Shown: piece after piece, positions 50,636-62,290 of the stretch
Layout: each line of letters begins with the position of its first letter
Position numbering within the stretch: the first letter of the stretch is position 1
Source: Cycas panzhihuaensis
Lineage: Eukaryota > Cycadophyta
NCBI GenBank assembly: GCA_023213395.1
Contig: CM041465.1
Location: 216,201,741-216,265,740, forward strand
DNA: 64,000 bases
Direction of reading: 5' to 3'
Position numbers and translations under genes: made by a program
The notes under the pieces: generated by a model
Databases searched by the model: none
Seen by the model: only the letters and a program-made list of their open reading frames with translations
Told to the model about the DNA's origin: nothing

Positions 50636-50960
50636 TACTAGTTATTAACTTTTATGCATAGGCAATTAAAACCACTAATGAAATATAAGGTCATTTGGCC
50701 CACTAATAGGATTATAGGGAAAAGGCTCTCTTTTGTCTATTTAAGAGTCATGGATTGTAGAAGAAGGTTGTTATGTAATTATCTTCTCTTGTGAGATCAA
50801 TACTTTGGTACTCTTTAATTTTCCTTTGTATCCATTTAATGCTCTTTAGTGTACTTCACTTCTATAATCAATTCTCAATATTAATATAAGTATTGTATTT
50901 CCTATTTATTTTTCATTATCATTTTTGTATGTGAACACAAAGTGAGAAAGCCACATCCTA
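50636..50960 (+). repeat. Gypsy C copy 3 5' LTR
   Basis: It starts TACTAGTTATTAACTTTT (cf. 25356) and ends CACATCCTA just before the PBS. Confidence 0.7.
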
Positions 50961-50962
50961 AG

Positions 50963-50974
50963 TGGTATCATAAC
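50963..50974 (+). promoter_or_regulatory. Gypsy C copy 3 primer binding site (degraded)
   Basis: TGGTATCATAAC keeps the first eight bases of TGGTATCAGAGC. Confidence 0.65.
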
Positions 50975-52455
50975 TAGGTGTCAAATTTAACGAGAGTGGC
51001 CAAGTAGATTAAGGGGAGTAGTAAAAAAAAGGAAAAGTTTATTTTCCCTTGGTGAATCTCTTAAACCTTCTTTTTTAAAAATTAATTATTTTATTCTATT
51101 TTTTCTCTTCTCAAGTAGTCAATTGCAAATAGATAATAGAAGTCAAGGTCCCACCTACCCTTTCCCCTATTGGTTAGGTGGAGACCCTATGATGGGGGTC
51201 TTTAAACATCATGGGGATCTATTAGTCTAGCTAAACATATGAGACTATATGATCACACATGAAGTGAAGTGGATCAAATCACTTATGCAAGCCTCAAATA
51301 GAACCCAAATATGAAATTAAGCCTCTATGTACCCTTGAATATATCATAGGACTCTTCTAGGTTCCCTTACCTTACCTAGTATAGGAAAAATAATTGGTCT
51401 CTTGTCTTCTATAGTGCACCAATTAGCGGTTAGTGCTAAGAAGTCACTCCTTATAAATACCCTGACACAATTATCATAGCTATAGGTACAAATTTCTTCT
51501 ATAGTTGCTTCCCTAAAAGATTAGGCTAAGCAATAGTAAAGACAAGAAAATTTATAAAGGGTCCTAAAGAACTAGGTGATCCTTGATTCTTAAGTCTTAG
51601 GCACTTCCTTATATAGTCTAAAATTACTAAAACTACTATAATTTTAAAATAATAAAGTCAAAATTTATTGAGACTATTATATTTCTAAAAAAAAGGATTT
51701 CTAAAGCTACTGGATATTTGAATACACACTAGTTAAGTGTACAATAATAAGATCGCATGAAGATAATAATATACAAACACCATACTCTAAATTTGAGCAA
51801 GTAGTAATATAATAACAACATATAAAACACTATAATCTAAATTATTCCTATCTAAAATTTCAACTAAAAATTTGAATTTAGCACCTAATTGATTCCATCC
51901 TCTACCTTTTAGTCCACTTCATATTAAAAAAAGAGATTGAAACAAAAGAGTCTACAAGGCCACTTCAACAAACACTTCTTTATTTTTTATGAAACCTGCA
52001 CCATTATACTTGTGAAAAAAAATTACCTTATCATTTTATACATCTTATATCAATTTTAATTAATATATCATGTTGATCATTTTATACTAGGTTAGTTTCA
52101 ACTACCAGTTTCGGCAAAAATAGCTCGATTGACACTAGTTGGCCCCACATGTAAGAAATTTTTAACTTACATCTTGCATATACCATTTTTATGAGATTTT
52201 CATATTCATTCTAATTTACTAAGTGATTTTATTATTTCTTTCTTAGGGTTAACAAACTATAGACACCCTCCCCCCCCCACCCACCCCCCCCCTTCTCTCT
52301 TTTCCCTTTAAGTTATAATCCTCACTTCTCTAGGTTCATTCTATTTATTTAGCCCTGAATTTAGTAAATTCCCTTCTATCTTACTAATCTTTTTTCCTTA
52401 TATCCTCTTCTTCTTACTTATGTCCCAATTCTTATAATTTCCTTCTATCTTCATG
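50975..52455 (+). other. Gypsy C copy 3 leader
   Basis: It shares the AGGTGGAGACCCTAT, TTTAAACATCAT and GCCTCTATGTACCC blocks with the other copies. A C-rich run at 52267-52292 corresponds to 31422-31442 in copy 1, at the same distance before gag. Confidence 0.7.
52267..52292. repeat. C-rich homopolymer tract in Gypsy C leader
   Basis: CCCTCC, C runs and CACCCACC blocks; a shorter related stretch lies in copy 1 (31422-31442). Confidence 0.85.
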
Positions 52456-53300
52456 ATGGCTCCTCCATCTTAGTTAGAACACATTCTTAAATTAGAAACT
52501 TAATTCTCAAAATTTTAGAAAGAAGTAAAGTCTAACATATCTTCATTTATATCCAAGTCTAACATCATTGTAATACTGAATCAAATGGAATAAATTATAA
52601 TATAATAATCTCAATTAAACTCTCAGTCTATAGGCAACATGCCTATACCACATTAAACGAGCATCTTTCCTCCATGCTAGCCATAATTTCATAATAAAAT
52701 CAATATTCCTACCTTCATCCTAGATTTGAATAGGGATAATACACACCCTTAGATAAGTAAGCTTGAATCCTACGTCTCTCTTAAGTTAATAACTGAGGAA
52801 GAATATTTGACATTTACATTTATTCATATGAAAGGTCAAGAACATCATTGGTTCTATTTGTAGTAATAGGAATACCCCACAATGAGGATATGGATACATT
52901 TCTCTACCTAAGTTTTTGATCAGTATGATAAAACCTAGAACTAATCATTATTTAATTAGCTTATAAGATTGAAACAAGTATAATCGATCAAAGCTTATAT
53001 GGATGAATTCTAAAATTTACTCAATTATATCACCCAAAGATGAGATAAACAAGCATAGGTTAATACCTATATCATAGGTTTAAACGAGTGCATCCAAATA
53101 TGACTTAAAAACCTTAAAATTTTTAAATCTCAAAGATGTGATAAGAATGGCCAAAGTAGCTGAGGCAAAATTTATAATGGAAATGTTATCTTTTCTCCAA
53201 TAATCTTCTACATGGCACCGATGACCATGATAGGCTGAGTTCTTATGATAATGCTATTAGCTGAATGACTCATAGGAGCCTACTATAGAGCAACCTTTAG
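52456..53300 (+). pseudogene. Gypsy C copy 3 gag (decayed)
   Basis: The start MAPPS, then TAG, corresponds to copies 1 and 2; a second ATG lies 3 bp upstream. Later blocks can be followed weakly to 53300. Confidence 0.65.
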
Positions 53301-53589
53301 AAGAACTCTCCACTAAGCCAATTTAAGTTCCACCAATTGAGGCACATAGAGGTATGGCAACTGACCTCTATATCCAATGCTAAAAAAAATAGACTATCAA
53401 TCTTGTTAAAGTTTGCAAATCCAAGAAAATAATATTCATAATTAATTTTAGCATATCTCTAAAAGAAAGTTATTATTTTGAATAAGAATTTAATAAATAA
53501 CCTCATTCAAAACCCCTCTCAACCCTAGAACTAGAATTCTCCTTATCTGTATTAGGATCCTCTTCATGCCCTAAGACATTATGCATTAG

Positions 53590-53837
53590 AGAAATACTTA
53601 AGAAAACATCAATTACTATTTTGATTAACGGTGGCATGTCACTAAATTACATTGATATTTCCTCGATTAAGTAATTCAATCTTTATGTTATCCTAAAATC
53701 TATATTTACATGTTCTCTATCTAGTCATTATACACTTTATTGTACTAGCATAATTAAGAACCTTACTATATCCAAATAGGTACCTATAGGTTAGTCTCTA
53801 ATATTTATTCCCTATCCATCGATGGATCTATTAGCGA
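53590..53837 (+). pseudogene. Gypsy C copy 3 protease, truncated
   Basis: ITILINGGMSLNYIDISS corresponds to the active-site segment (Asp replaced by Asn), followed by FNLYVILKSIFTCSL. It is cut at 53837. Confidence 0.7.
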
Positions 53838-54257
53838 TAGTTAACTTAGGTTAACTATATACTTAATGCTTTATTAGGGGATAATTATCATGAGTAGGTG
53901 TGATAGAGGGATGTGTCTCTATATGAACAAGTACAATGAAGAGTTGTGTCCATATGTGAAGGGTTATGACACTATTTCAAGGTGTATTTATATGTACCTA
54001 CTTGGTATTCTAACTAATTAACTTAGATCAAATTAATCTCATCACATCTACTTGTATTCCATCTCACCATTGAATATTATGTCATTTTAATGTTTTCATA
54101 TAATAAACATTATGTTGGTGGGTTTTCTCTCTTAGGAGTTTCCCATGATAAATCTAGTGTTTGAGTCCTTATTATGCATGCTTCTAGCATGTAATAGTCC
54201 TTGCCTTTAGTTGGCTTAACACTTGGCCTACAACTTGCATATACATAAATCTTAACA
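53838..54257 (+). repeat. LTR of a further element with intact PBS
   Basis: It begins TAGTTAACTTAGG (TG decayed to TA) at the break in copy 3 protease and ends AAATCTTAACA next to an exact PBS. The matching 3' LTR is not in the window. Confidence 0.65.
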
Positions 54258-54270
54258 TGGTATCAGAGCC
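54258..54270 (+). promoter_or_regulatory. Primer binding site, exact initiator tRNA-Met type
   Basis: TGGTATCAGAGCC follows the LTR end without a gap. Confidence 0.9.
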
Positions 54271-55552
54271 CAAGAAAAGTAAGGAATAATATTAGAACTC
54301 AGATTTGAGATTGGAAATGAGTGAGTTTATCACTAACTAGTTAAACTCAAAGATTAGGGATCCATAGATCATGTTGACATTAAGAGAAGAGGCCACCTAG
54401 AGTTGCCAAAATATATTAGGCACTTTATATACTTGTTGCACTAGCATTGGAAGTTATACAATGATGTCGGGCATAATTTAAAGTTATACAATGATGTTGG
54501 GCTTAGATTAAATATCATATAGAAGTATTGGGAAAGATTTGAAGATGTTGGGAATTAATTAAAGTTGAACAATAGAGATTGGACATGAAAAATTAATAGT
54601 TTATATTAAGAAATTCAAGTTTCTCATTTGTTGGCCAATATTAAGTGTTGTAAAAGGAATTTCGTTGATACATGTTGATTAGTGCATGAACTAGGTGAGT
54701 TTGAGGAAGAATCTACCTTCATTTAGCTTCATTCTAAAGAGATAGACACATATAAAAGCCTCTAAATAACCTATGTGTGACTAGAGTCTAGTTTCGCTAT
54801 GATTGAAAGTTATTTGGAAGGATTTGGAGGTCTGATTGAATCCTATATATTTGGACAACTTCATGTAGTAGTTGTGTTCTTTCTGAATGATGCATTATTA
54901 AAAAATTAAGACATATTAATAATGTTAATTGATCTCTAAAGTTGTAGTTCTTCAACATCAGAGATCAATTAATATTCATTCATAACTATGCAAATTAAAT
55001 TATGTATGAGAAGCCACCATTGTTTGGACTATTAAATAATTGTAAGTCTCAATGTAAAGATTATTAAATATTTATCATTTTAATGCAAAGATAAAATAGT
55101 GATGTGATAAGCATAGCATTCATCTTTAGTAAATAATTTAATTTTTTAATACAATTTTGAGGTGTGCAAATTTGATATTGATCACATAACTTTTGGAGGA
55201 GCCATTGTTAAAGAGAACATTCCTTTTAAATATTCAAATTTTAATATATACTTAAAACCTTTAAAAAGTGATTAATTTTTTTTAAGCATTTTATATAATT
55301 ATTCAAAGGTATTCCACCCAGAATTGGCCCAACAACATGTGATGTTTACATATAGATCATATTACATTTGTTTAAAAGTCTTTAATATTAAAAGAGCTTT
55401 TTAATAAATTTAATATCTTCAATTGATGTTAAAAAGCATATTCTTTATGTAAAATACATGTTGTCTATATCTATTTCTCAGTAAAGTGGTATATAGAGCA
55501 GTGATTCAAGCTTTATAAAGTGACATTCATTATGAATTAAGACTTATAATCA
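54271..55552 (+). other. Noncoding interior following the LTR at 53838
   Basis: No ORF. It contains a 30-bp tandem duplication (54451-54510) and a 13-bp perfect inverted repeat (54925-54937 / 54960-54972). It ends where the Copia 4 LTR begins. Confidence 0.55.
54451..54510. repeat. 30-bp tandem duplication
   Basis: Two units starting AAGTTATACAATGATGT at 54451 and 54481 differ at only a few positions. Confidence 0.9.
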
Positions 55553-56020
55553 TGTTTGGCAATCAAATTATTAGAAACACTAAACAAATAGATCATTTAT
55601 GTACACAACAAGTACGAAATAAACATGCACATAGCAAAATATATGTGGAAAACCTCATAGTCAGAACCCACCATTGACAATAGATTATATTAATATAGAA
55701 TCTTAAGATATAAATGGACTTTGGATCCTTATTTATAGATCCATAAGTGACTCAAATAATTTTATATAATATTACATCCATTGGTCCAAATAATATCATA
55801 ATTATTATATCACAAGTTCACAGTATTGAAACCAACCTTTAAAATAAAATAAATTAATGCTTTAATGAATGAGAGATCTCTCTCTTAAATATACATTGAA
55901 TCTAGATAACCATTATGAGTCTATATAGCATTTGTTAGACATGTATCATATATATACATAATGATGTGTTGTGAAAACATTATATCCTAATGACCTCTAA
56001 TAAAACATTATATTCTAACA
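55553..56020 (-). repeat. Copia 4 3' LTR
   Basis: The + strand end TTATATTCTAACA lies against the polypurine tract complement, so this border is firm. The start TGTTTGGCAATC at 55553 is a probable TG terminus but unpaired. Confidence 0.65.
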
Positions 56021-56034
56021 CCCTCTCTTAATGT

Positions 56035-57330
56035 TTTATTATACCCAATTTATCTCTAAGAATTTAGAACTTTTCTGTGCTAAGAGGTTTTGTTAATATA
56101 TCTGTAACTTGCTCATTGGTTGGGAAATATATTAGATTGATCTCTTTATTTTATACTTTTTCACTGATAAAATGATGATGTACTTCAATGTGCTTCATTC
56201 GAGCATGTGAAACTAGATTTTTACACTTTGGTTATCATAGAAGAGAGTTATTGGCTTTTGTTAACTAAGTTGCTTTATAAGATGCACTCATATCTAACTT
56301 GTATTCAACTTTTATGGAAGACACTATAATAGTTGATTATCATTTATTACTCCATAAGATTACAACTGACCCAAGGAAGAAATAGTAGTCACTTATTGAT
56401 TTTTTCTTTTCCTTATCTTCTACATAATTTGAGTCATAGAATCTAATTATCTATTCAAATATGATTTTTGGATAAGTAAGATTAAGGTGAGTTATTCCTT
56501 TAAGATATCTAAGAATTATCTTTACAACCTTCTAATGTCCTTGTTTTGGATCCTACATATATCTAGAGACTAAACCAACTAAGTAAGATATGTCTAGTCT
56601 AGATTTAGTCAAATAAATTAGGCTTCTAATCAACCATCTATACAAGGTTAAGTCAACTATAGTTTCTTCATTAAATTGAGTTGAATCACAACCAACTTTA
56701 ATTAGAGTTGTGCAGTTGTTGCAGTCTTCCTATTTTGAACTTGGCTAGTAGATTTTTAATGCATTTACATTGAAATAAGGTAATTACATCTTTTTTTTTT
56801 ATTGACTTCTATACCAAGATAATAATTTAACAATCCCATATTAGTAATTTTAAATCCTTCTTCTAGCTTTATTTTTATTTATGTTATGAATCCTATATGA
56901 CTTCTTGTAAGTATCATGTCATCTGCATAGACTACTATTATTGTGATCAATTTTTTTTTTTTTTTTTTTATACAAAGTTGAATCTAATTGACTACTATGG
57001 AAGCCATTTTGAGTGAGATATTTGTCTATCTTGGCAACCAGGCTCTAAGTGCTTACTTTAAACCATATAGGGTCTTCTTTAATTTGCACATAAGATTTTT
57101 TTTCCCTTTTTAAATGTACCCTTCTGGTTGAGTCATATAGACTTCTCCCTTAAGTTCTCCATTCAGGAAGGTGCTCTTTACATCTAATTAATAAACTTTT
57201 TAATTAAATTGGGTGGTTAGAGCTATCACAATTCTCACTATATTCAATTTAGGTACTAGAGAGAATGTTTCTTCGTAGTCAATGCCTAATATTTGGGTAT
57301 AGCCTTTGGCTACTTCTATGGCTTTGTATT
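56035..57330 (-). pseudogene. Copia 4 RT and RNase H (decayed)
   Basis: On the minus strand the RT catalytic motif reads IIVVYADDMILTR at about 56905-56945, next to a long poly-T run. RNase H ends with INLIYFPTNEQVTDILTKPL at about 56080-56130, the normal C-terminus of Copia pol. The YADD motif is intact, but frames are interrupted by stops and by the homopolymer. Confidence 0.83.
56947..56971. repeat. Poly-T run in Copia 4 RT
   Basis: A T homopolymer of more than 20 bases (A on the coding strand) lies just upstream of the YADD motif in the coding direction; it probably breaks the frame. Confidence 0.85.
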
Positions 57331-57775
57331 TTTCTATTTCTCCATTTTAATTTTCCTTAATTTTATAAACCTATTTGTAATTAATAACATGCTTACCTAT
57401 AGGTAAATCTACCTGTTCCCATGTTTGATTCTTTAAAATTGATTCTATTTCTATATCCATAGTAATTTTCCATTCTTTGTGTTTCCTTGCTTCTTCATAG
57501 GATTGTGGTTCTACATTGCCGAATAATACCTAGTACTTCTAACTTCTAGTTTAGTATGTATACACATCTCCTTTTTCTTCTTCAATAGTTTTGAGATACT
57601 ATTTTGGTATCTTTTTTGATGTTGTTTCCTTTTCTTCATTGAAGTTAGTGACTGGTGAGGGTGCCCTCTCTGACTCCTCTGCCCCTTTAATTCCTATGTC
57701 TTATGAATTAATTTCAGAGTGTTCTTTAGGTAATATTTCCTTCAGTGGAGTTATTTTAGATGGCACCATAAATTT

Positions 57776-58530
57776 TTAACATAAAAGTGTCTCTTTAATT
57801 GCATCATTTTCATTAAATACAACATCCCTACTTATATAGATATTATTTGTCTTAGGATCTATATATTTGTAGGCTTTTAAATTTTTGTTATATCTTATCA
57901 TTATGCATTCAATACTTCTACAATAAAGTTTTGTTCTTTTTTTAATATAGAATATAAACAAATATAGAATAACAAAAATTTTTTAGATTACTCACATCTA
58001 ACTTATGTCATGTCTAAGCCTCTTCTAGTATGATTTGATCTAGAGTCTATGTTGGACTTTAATTTATTAGGTATGCTACTATACTTACTACTTCTTCCCA
58101 ATAGGTTTTTGAAATTTACCTATCTTACACCATGCTTTGTGCCATTTCTAAGATTATTTCATTCTTGTATTGAATTATACCATTGGATTATGGTGTATAT
58201 GGCGTTGCAAATTACCTTTGTATTCCATGATGTTTGTAAAAATTTAAAATCTCCTTTGAAATGTATTCTCCATCTCCATTTAGCCTTATGCATTTTATTT
58301 TGTTACTACTTTCGAGTTCAACTTCTACTTTGAATTCTTTAAATCTATCAAAAGCTTCAAATTTGCTATACATAAAATAAATCTATATTTTCCTAGAAAA
58401 ATCATCAATGAAGGTAATGAAGCACATAGATTCATTTATAGAAAATATGTTAAATAGTATACATAAGTCTATGTGAATTAATTCTAATCTATCTTTTGTT
58501 CTCCATTTACTCCTTTTAAAATAAGAATAA
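57776..58530 (-). pseudogene. Copia 4 integrase (decayed)
   Basis: Minus strand: CITFINDFSRK start, FEAFDRFKEFKVEVE, RLNGDGEYISKE (second Asp context), TPYTPQSNGI with a degraded ENxxI block, WEEVVSIVAYLINKSPT. The open piece 57776-57961 gives the C-terminal CIMIRYNKNLKAYKYIDPKT and ISRDVVFNENDA typical of Copia. Frame breaks exist in the core. Confidence 0.85.
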
Positions 58531-58532
58531 TA

Positions 58533-58761
58533 TTATTTTCTAAGCAAGCAACCTTTACAAGTTAATGGCTCAAATAAAATATTAAGTAGCCTAGTTACCA
58601 TTTTAGATTTTCTTAATATTTCTAGCCTATTTGAGGAGATGTTCCCATACTTCAAATAACAAAGTTTATTATTACTAACATTTTTAATAGTGTATGCTTT
58701 TATTAAAAGAAAGATGGATCTAGCGAATAAATCACTTACATGCACCAATGGCAATGGATAA
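58533..58761 (-). pseudogene. Copia 4 GAG-pre-integrase, cut by Copia 5
   Basis: The open frame reads LCYLKYGNISSNRLEIL, MVTRLLNILFEPLTCKGCLLRK, matching the L-W-H-x-R-x-G-H and C-x-x-C pattern of this domain. The sequence ends at 58761. Confidence 0.8.
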
Positions 58762-59014
58762 TGAAAAAGAGATAAAACAATATATGAGAGCTAAGCTTAG
58801 AGGTGAGAATGAATAATGACTTCCTCCTTAAGGTTTTACCTTTTATTATTAAGGGTGAGCATTAGGGTTAAGATTTTCTCACCTAATGATATGAACCTAA
58901 ATTTACATCTAAATATACATAAAGTATATTTCACTAGGAGACTAATGTTAACAATATATCCTAATATCACTTAATTAATTTACAAAAATGACCTTGATAC
59001 ATTAACCTCTTTCA
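58762..59014 (-). repeat. Copia 5 3' LTR
   Basis: The + strand start TGAAAAAGAGATAAAAC and end TTAACCTCTTTCA mirror the termini of the Copia 2 LTR; the C-rich polypurine complement ATCCCCCCCTTAATGG follows at 59015. Confidence 0.82.
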
Positions 59015-59479
59015 ATCCCCCCCTTAATGGTAGAAGGTCATTTTTAAGAAAATCTATTCTATGAGGTCTTCATTTGTGCCTCATTATTATATTAAAATTT
59101 TAAATGACAATTTTGTGGGAAAGCCCTCGTACAGAATAAAAACCCGAGGACTTTCTAAGATCTATAGCCCCTTTTATAAATTAAAATGGCTAAGGTGGCT
59201 CTTTGATATAGTCTGATAGCAAAGCAACTTAAATGTACAACTTAATTTACCGAGTCTCCATATACCATTTGGTCATCCCCTATGCCCTTTCAAGTTTTCA
59301 CAAGTTCTGATTTTCTAAAACTAGTACAACCCTTATCCTTCCATACCTACATGGGATTTTCATAAATAGGATAGAGCAAAGACTTACTCTTATTCTTTCA
59401 TACCCATAAGTAGTTTTTACGAATAGAATAGAGTATGATAATCCTATTATCATCTTTTTTTATCAGTCGAAGATGGAGG
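59015..59479 (-). other. Copia 5 3' UTR with polypurine tract and tandem repeat
   Basis: The polypurine tract complement is at 59015-59029. The doubled block at about 59335-59445 corresponds to the 57-bp repeat of Copia 2. Confidence 0.75.
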
Positions 59480-59990
59480 CCCTAAGATTGAGGTACCTTC
59501 AAAACTATTTAATCTTCACCTTTCGCAATGGTTTGGTGAAGATATCAGCCACTTAATCTACTGTGGGGCAATATTCCTGTTGAATTATACTGTCATAAAC
59601 ACGTTCTCTAATCTTGTAGACTTTTGTACTTATGTGTTTGGTATGATCATGAAATATAGGATTTTTCACCATGTGGATTGTTGATTGATTATCTACATGA
59701 AGGTTGGTAGGACTTGTTTGGGTGATATTTAATGTTTCTAATAATTTTCTAAGCCATATCACCTCCTTACTGGTCTCAAAAGCACTAACGTATTCAACTT
59801 TGATAATTGAATCAACAATTATCTTCTATCATCTTGATCTCTATAATATTGGTGTTATTCCAAGAAATGTTACATACCTAAATGTAGATTTTCCTGTATC
59901 TTTATCTCTTGTAAAGTCTAAGTCTGTGTATATAGAAAGCTTAAATTCATTATTAGGTTCATATAACAGACTAAATTTTCTAATTATCTT
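59480..59990 (-). pseudogene. Copia 5 RNase H (decayed)
   Basis: The open piece 59553-59762 reads MIWLRKLLETLNITQTSPTN, LHVDNQSTIHMVKNPIFHDH (catalytic Asp), then REYV-type and IIQQEYCPTVD. It is nearly the same as the Copia 2 counterpart at 11500-11710. The upstream YxxxDxD part lies at about 59890-59960 in another frame. Confidence 0.88.
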
Positions 59991-61200
59991 TAGGTATTTT
60001 AACACTTGAACTGTAACCTGTTAGTAATTCTACTTAGGATTTATCATGAATTATATAAGAAGGCCAACATAGTGTGCAATATCTAGCCTTGTATTAGTAG
60101 TGTAGATGAGACTACCTATAAGTTTCCTATAGAGTGTTGTGTTTACCTCCATAGTGTTACCATTAGTTGAGAGTTTAGCATTAGGTTCCATAGGTAAATC
60201 CATTAGTCAAGTATCTTCTAACTAAAACTTGGTTAGAAGATCATTGATATATTTTTCTTGGGAGAGGAAAATTTTCCATTCCTTTGTATTACTTCAATTT
60301 CCAAGTAATATTTCATCAAACTGAGGTAAACAAAATTGAACATTTTGCTAAGGTTCTTTTTCAGCTGACTTATTGCCTATTTATTGTTACCCATTATTAG
60401 CATGTCATCCATAAAAATTATGAAATAAGCGACTTTGTCCTTTCGGCACTTGATGAACAATGTTGCATCAATATCTTGGTAGTCACAAACCTCATATCTA
60501 AGTTACCTCATTCTTTTATACAACTTGGCAAACCAAGCACAAAGGGGCTTATTTAAGTCCATACAAGGACTTTCTGAGCTTACAAACCTTATACTCTTGA
60601 CCTTTGATCTCATATCCTTCTAGCTAAGCCATGTAAATTTCTTCTTCAGGATCCCCATTGAAAAATGCAATCTTAATATCAAGCTGGTAGATTTTCTAAC
60701 CCTATTAAGTAGCCAAGGCCATAAGGGTTCTAATTATAGGCCACTTGGTTGTAGGTGTAAAGACTTAAATGTAGTTGATACGTTTCCTTTATATGAATCC
60801 TTTAGCTACCAACCTTGCCTTATATTTTTTAAGGGTTCCATCTAATCTATATTTATTTTTGAACACCCATTTATTTTGAACTACCTTTCTGCCAAGCGGT
60901 AGATCAACGAGCTCCCATGTACTATTTTTTATGAGAGATTAGTATTTTGCATTCATTACATTTATCTAGACTATATATTTTATAGCTTCCTGGTACAAGA
61001 GGGGTTCTTCATTAAGAGTAAGATGCAGTACTATCAGTTTAAGATTAGTATATAATGATTCCTATATCCTTACTCTATGGGCACTTTGAGTGTTAATTTT
61101 ACCTACCTCATCTGGTCGTATATCCTTATTGAACTGGTAGGCTTCACGAGATCCTTGAGTTGGGAATGAGATCCTCATTTCCTTAACTTCTTGGTTCTCA
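59991..61200 (-). pseudogene. Copia 5 reverse transcriptase (decayed)
   Basis: RT blocks are readable in pieces on the minus strand: a WRNAM-like start near 60950, a VVQNKWVFKNKYR-type block, FAPTTK, AFFNGDPEEEIYMA, KVCKLRKSLYGLK and a FIIFMDDMLI motif near 60400-60420 (DD kept). Order and wording parallel Copia 2 at 10200-11060. Frame breaks and TAA/TAG codons interrupt it. Confidence 0.83.
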
Positions 61201-61226
61201 TCTTATTCATTAAAATCATCATTTTT

Positions 61227-61469
61227 TTAGGAGGATGTTGATGCACCTGAGGAAGATGGTCCTTCTACCATTATTTTACCTCTGTCAATTGATGGTGGAG
61301 AGGATGATTCTTCTATAATAGATTTACCTTTGTCAACTCTGCTATCTTCAAAGGATGGTATTAGATGTGCACTCATCAATTCAAAGTCATAACTTATATC
61401 CTCTGAGATTCTATTATTAGCTTCTAATATTTGGAATAATTTATGTTTGTCCCTCTCTCTCCCCCCCAA
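61227..61469 (-). pseudogene. Copia 5 integrase-RT linker
   Basis: An 80-codon open piece begins after a G run (MGGRERDKHKLFQILE) and is rich in Ser, Asp and Glu, with two related segments (DKGKSIIEESSSPPS and DRGKIMVEGPSSSGA). Such low-complexity linkers between integrase and RT are normal in Copia. Confidence 0.7.
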
Positions 61470-61599
61470 ATTTTAGAATATGAACATCATACTTGATAAT
61501 ATTATTATAGCAGTATGAGGGTATTTTGGAGTCTAGTCTAAGCAATTAATCCTCCGTCTCTATAAAAACAACATCTCTGGTAATGATGATTTTTCATTG

Positions 61600-62290
61600 T
61601 AAAGGTATAAAGACCTTATACCCTTTCTTATCTATAGGGTATCTAACAAAGATGCCTTTAAGTGCCCTTGGCTGGAGTTTATTTCGATCTGCATCCAGAA
61701 TATAGGCATAGCATATAGAGCTAAAAATTTTAAAGTAGTGAATAATGGGGGCTTATCTTGACCACTTTTCATTAGGTGATTATCCTTCCTTTAATGGGCT
61801 TGTCCTAACTACTTTTCATCAAGTGATTATCATAGTAGTATTGATATAATAAATAACTATCTAGATGGCTTCAGTCCATAGGTAGGTAGGTACATTTTTA
61901 TATACCAACATAGCTCGATCCATGCTTATGATTATTTTATTCAGACACTTGGTAACTCCATTTTACTATGGGATACCTGTTATTATTGTTTGATGTTTGA
62001 TACCATTGTCTCGAAAGTAACTTTCAAACTCATGTGAGGTATATTCACCACCATTATCAGTTTGAAGATATTTAAGTTGATAACCTGACTTCTTTTTAGT
62101 ATGGGTTTTGAATTCTTTAAATATACGAAATGCTTCATATTTCTTATATAGAACCCATACTTTTCTAGTAAAATCATTAATGAAAGAGATATAATATAAA
62201 TTACATTTTAGTGAAGGAATGGGCATTGGTCTATACAGATCAAAGTATACCAATTATAATGGATGACTTGATTTCCACTGACTTTTAGGA
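61600..62290 (-). pseudogene. Copia 5 integrase (decayed)
   Basis: The 95-codon piece 61966-62253 covers VYFDLYRPMPIPSLKCNLYY (first Asp), FINDFTRKVWVLYKKYEAF, YLQTDNGGEYTSHEFESYF (second Asp intact) and HQTIITGIP. The Glu-containing part and the KGIFVRYPIDKKGYKVF C-terminus continue at 61600-61950 with stops. This is the best conserved D-D core in the window. Confidence 0.88.

Larger units (their letters stand above)
50636..53837 (+). mobile_element. Gypsy C copy 3, 5' LTR to protease
   Basis: It has the same organisation as copies 1 and 2, cut off in the protease at 53837 by an LTR of another element. It lies directly downstream of copy 2 in the same orientation; the copies differ too much to be a recent duplication. 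Confidence 0.78.
55553..58761 (-). mobile_element. Copia 4, minus strand, 3' part; 5' part probably beyond Copia 5
   Basis: From 58761 downward the minus strand reads GAG-pre-integrase, integrase, RT and RNase H, then a polypurine tract complement (CCCTCTCTTA at 56021) and a 3' LTR (55553-56020). Sequence breaks off within GAG-pre-integrase where the LTR of Copia 5 starts, so Copia 5 probably inserted into it. Confidence 0.85.

Noticed and set aside
46625-50960. Copies 2 and 3 LTRs as the two ends of one Gypsy C element
   Set aside because: The sequence between them ends in mid-RT, lacks RNase H, integrase and a polypurine tract, and copy 3 LTR is followed by its own PBS, leader and gag, so it is a separate 5' LTR.
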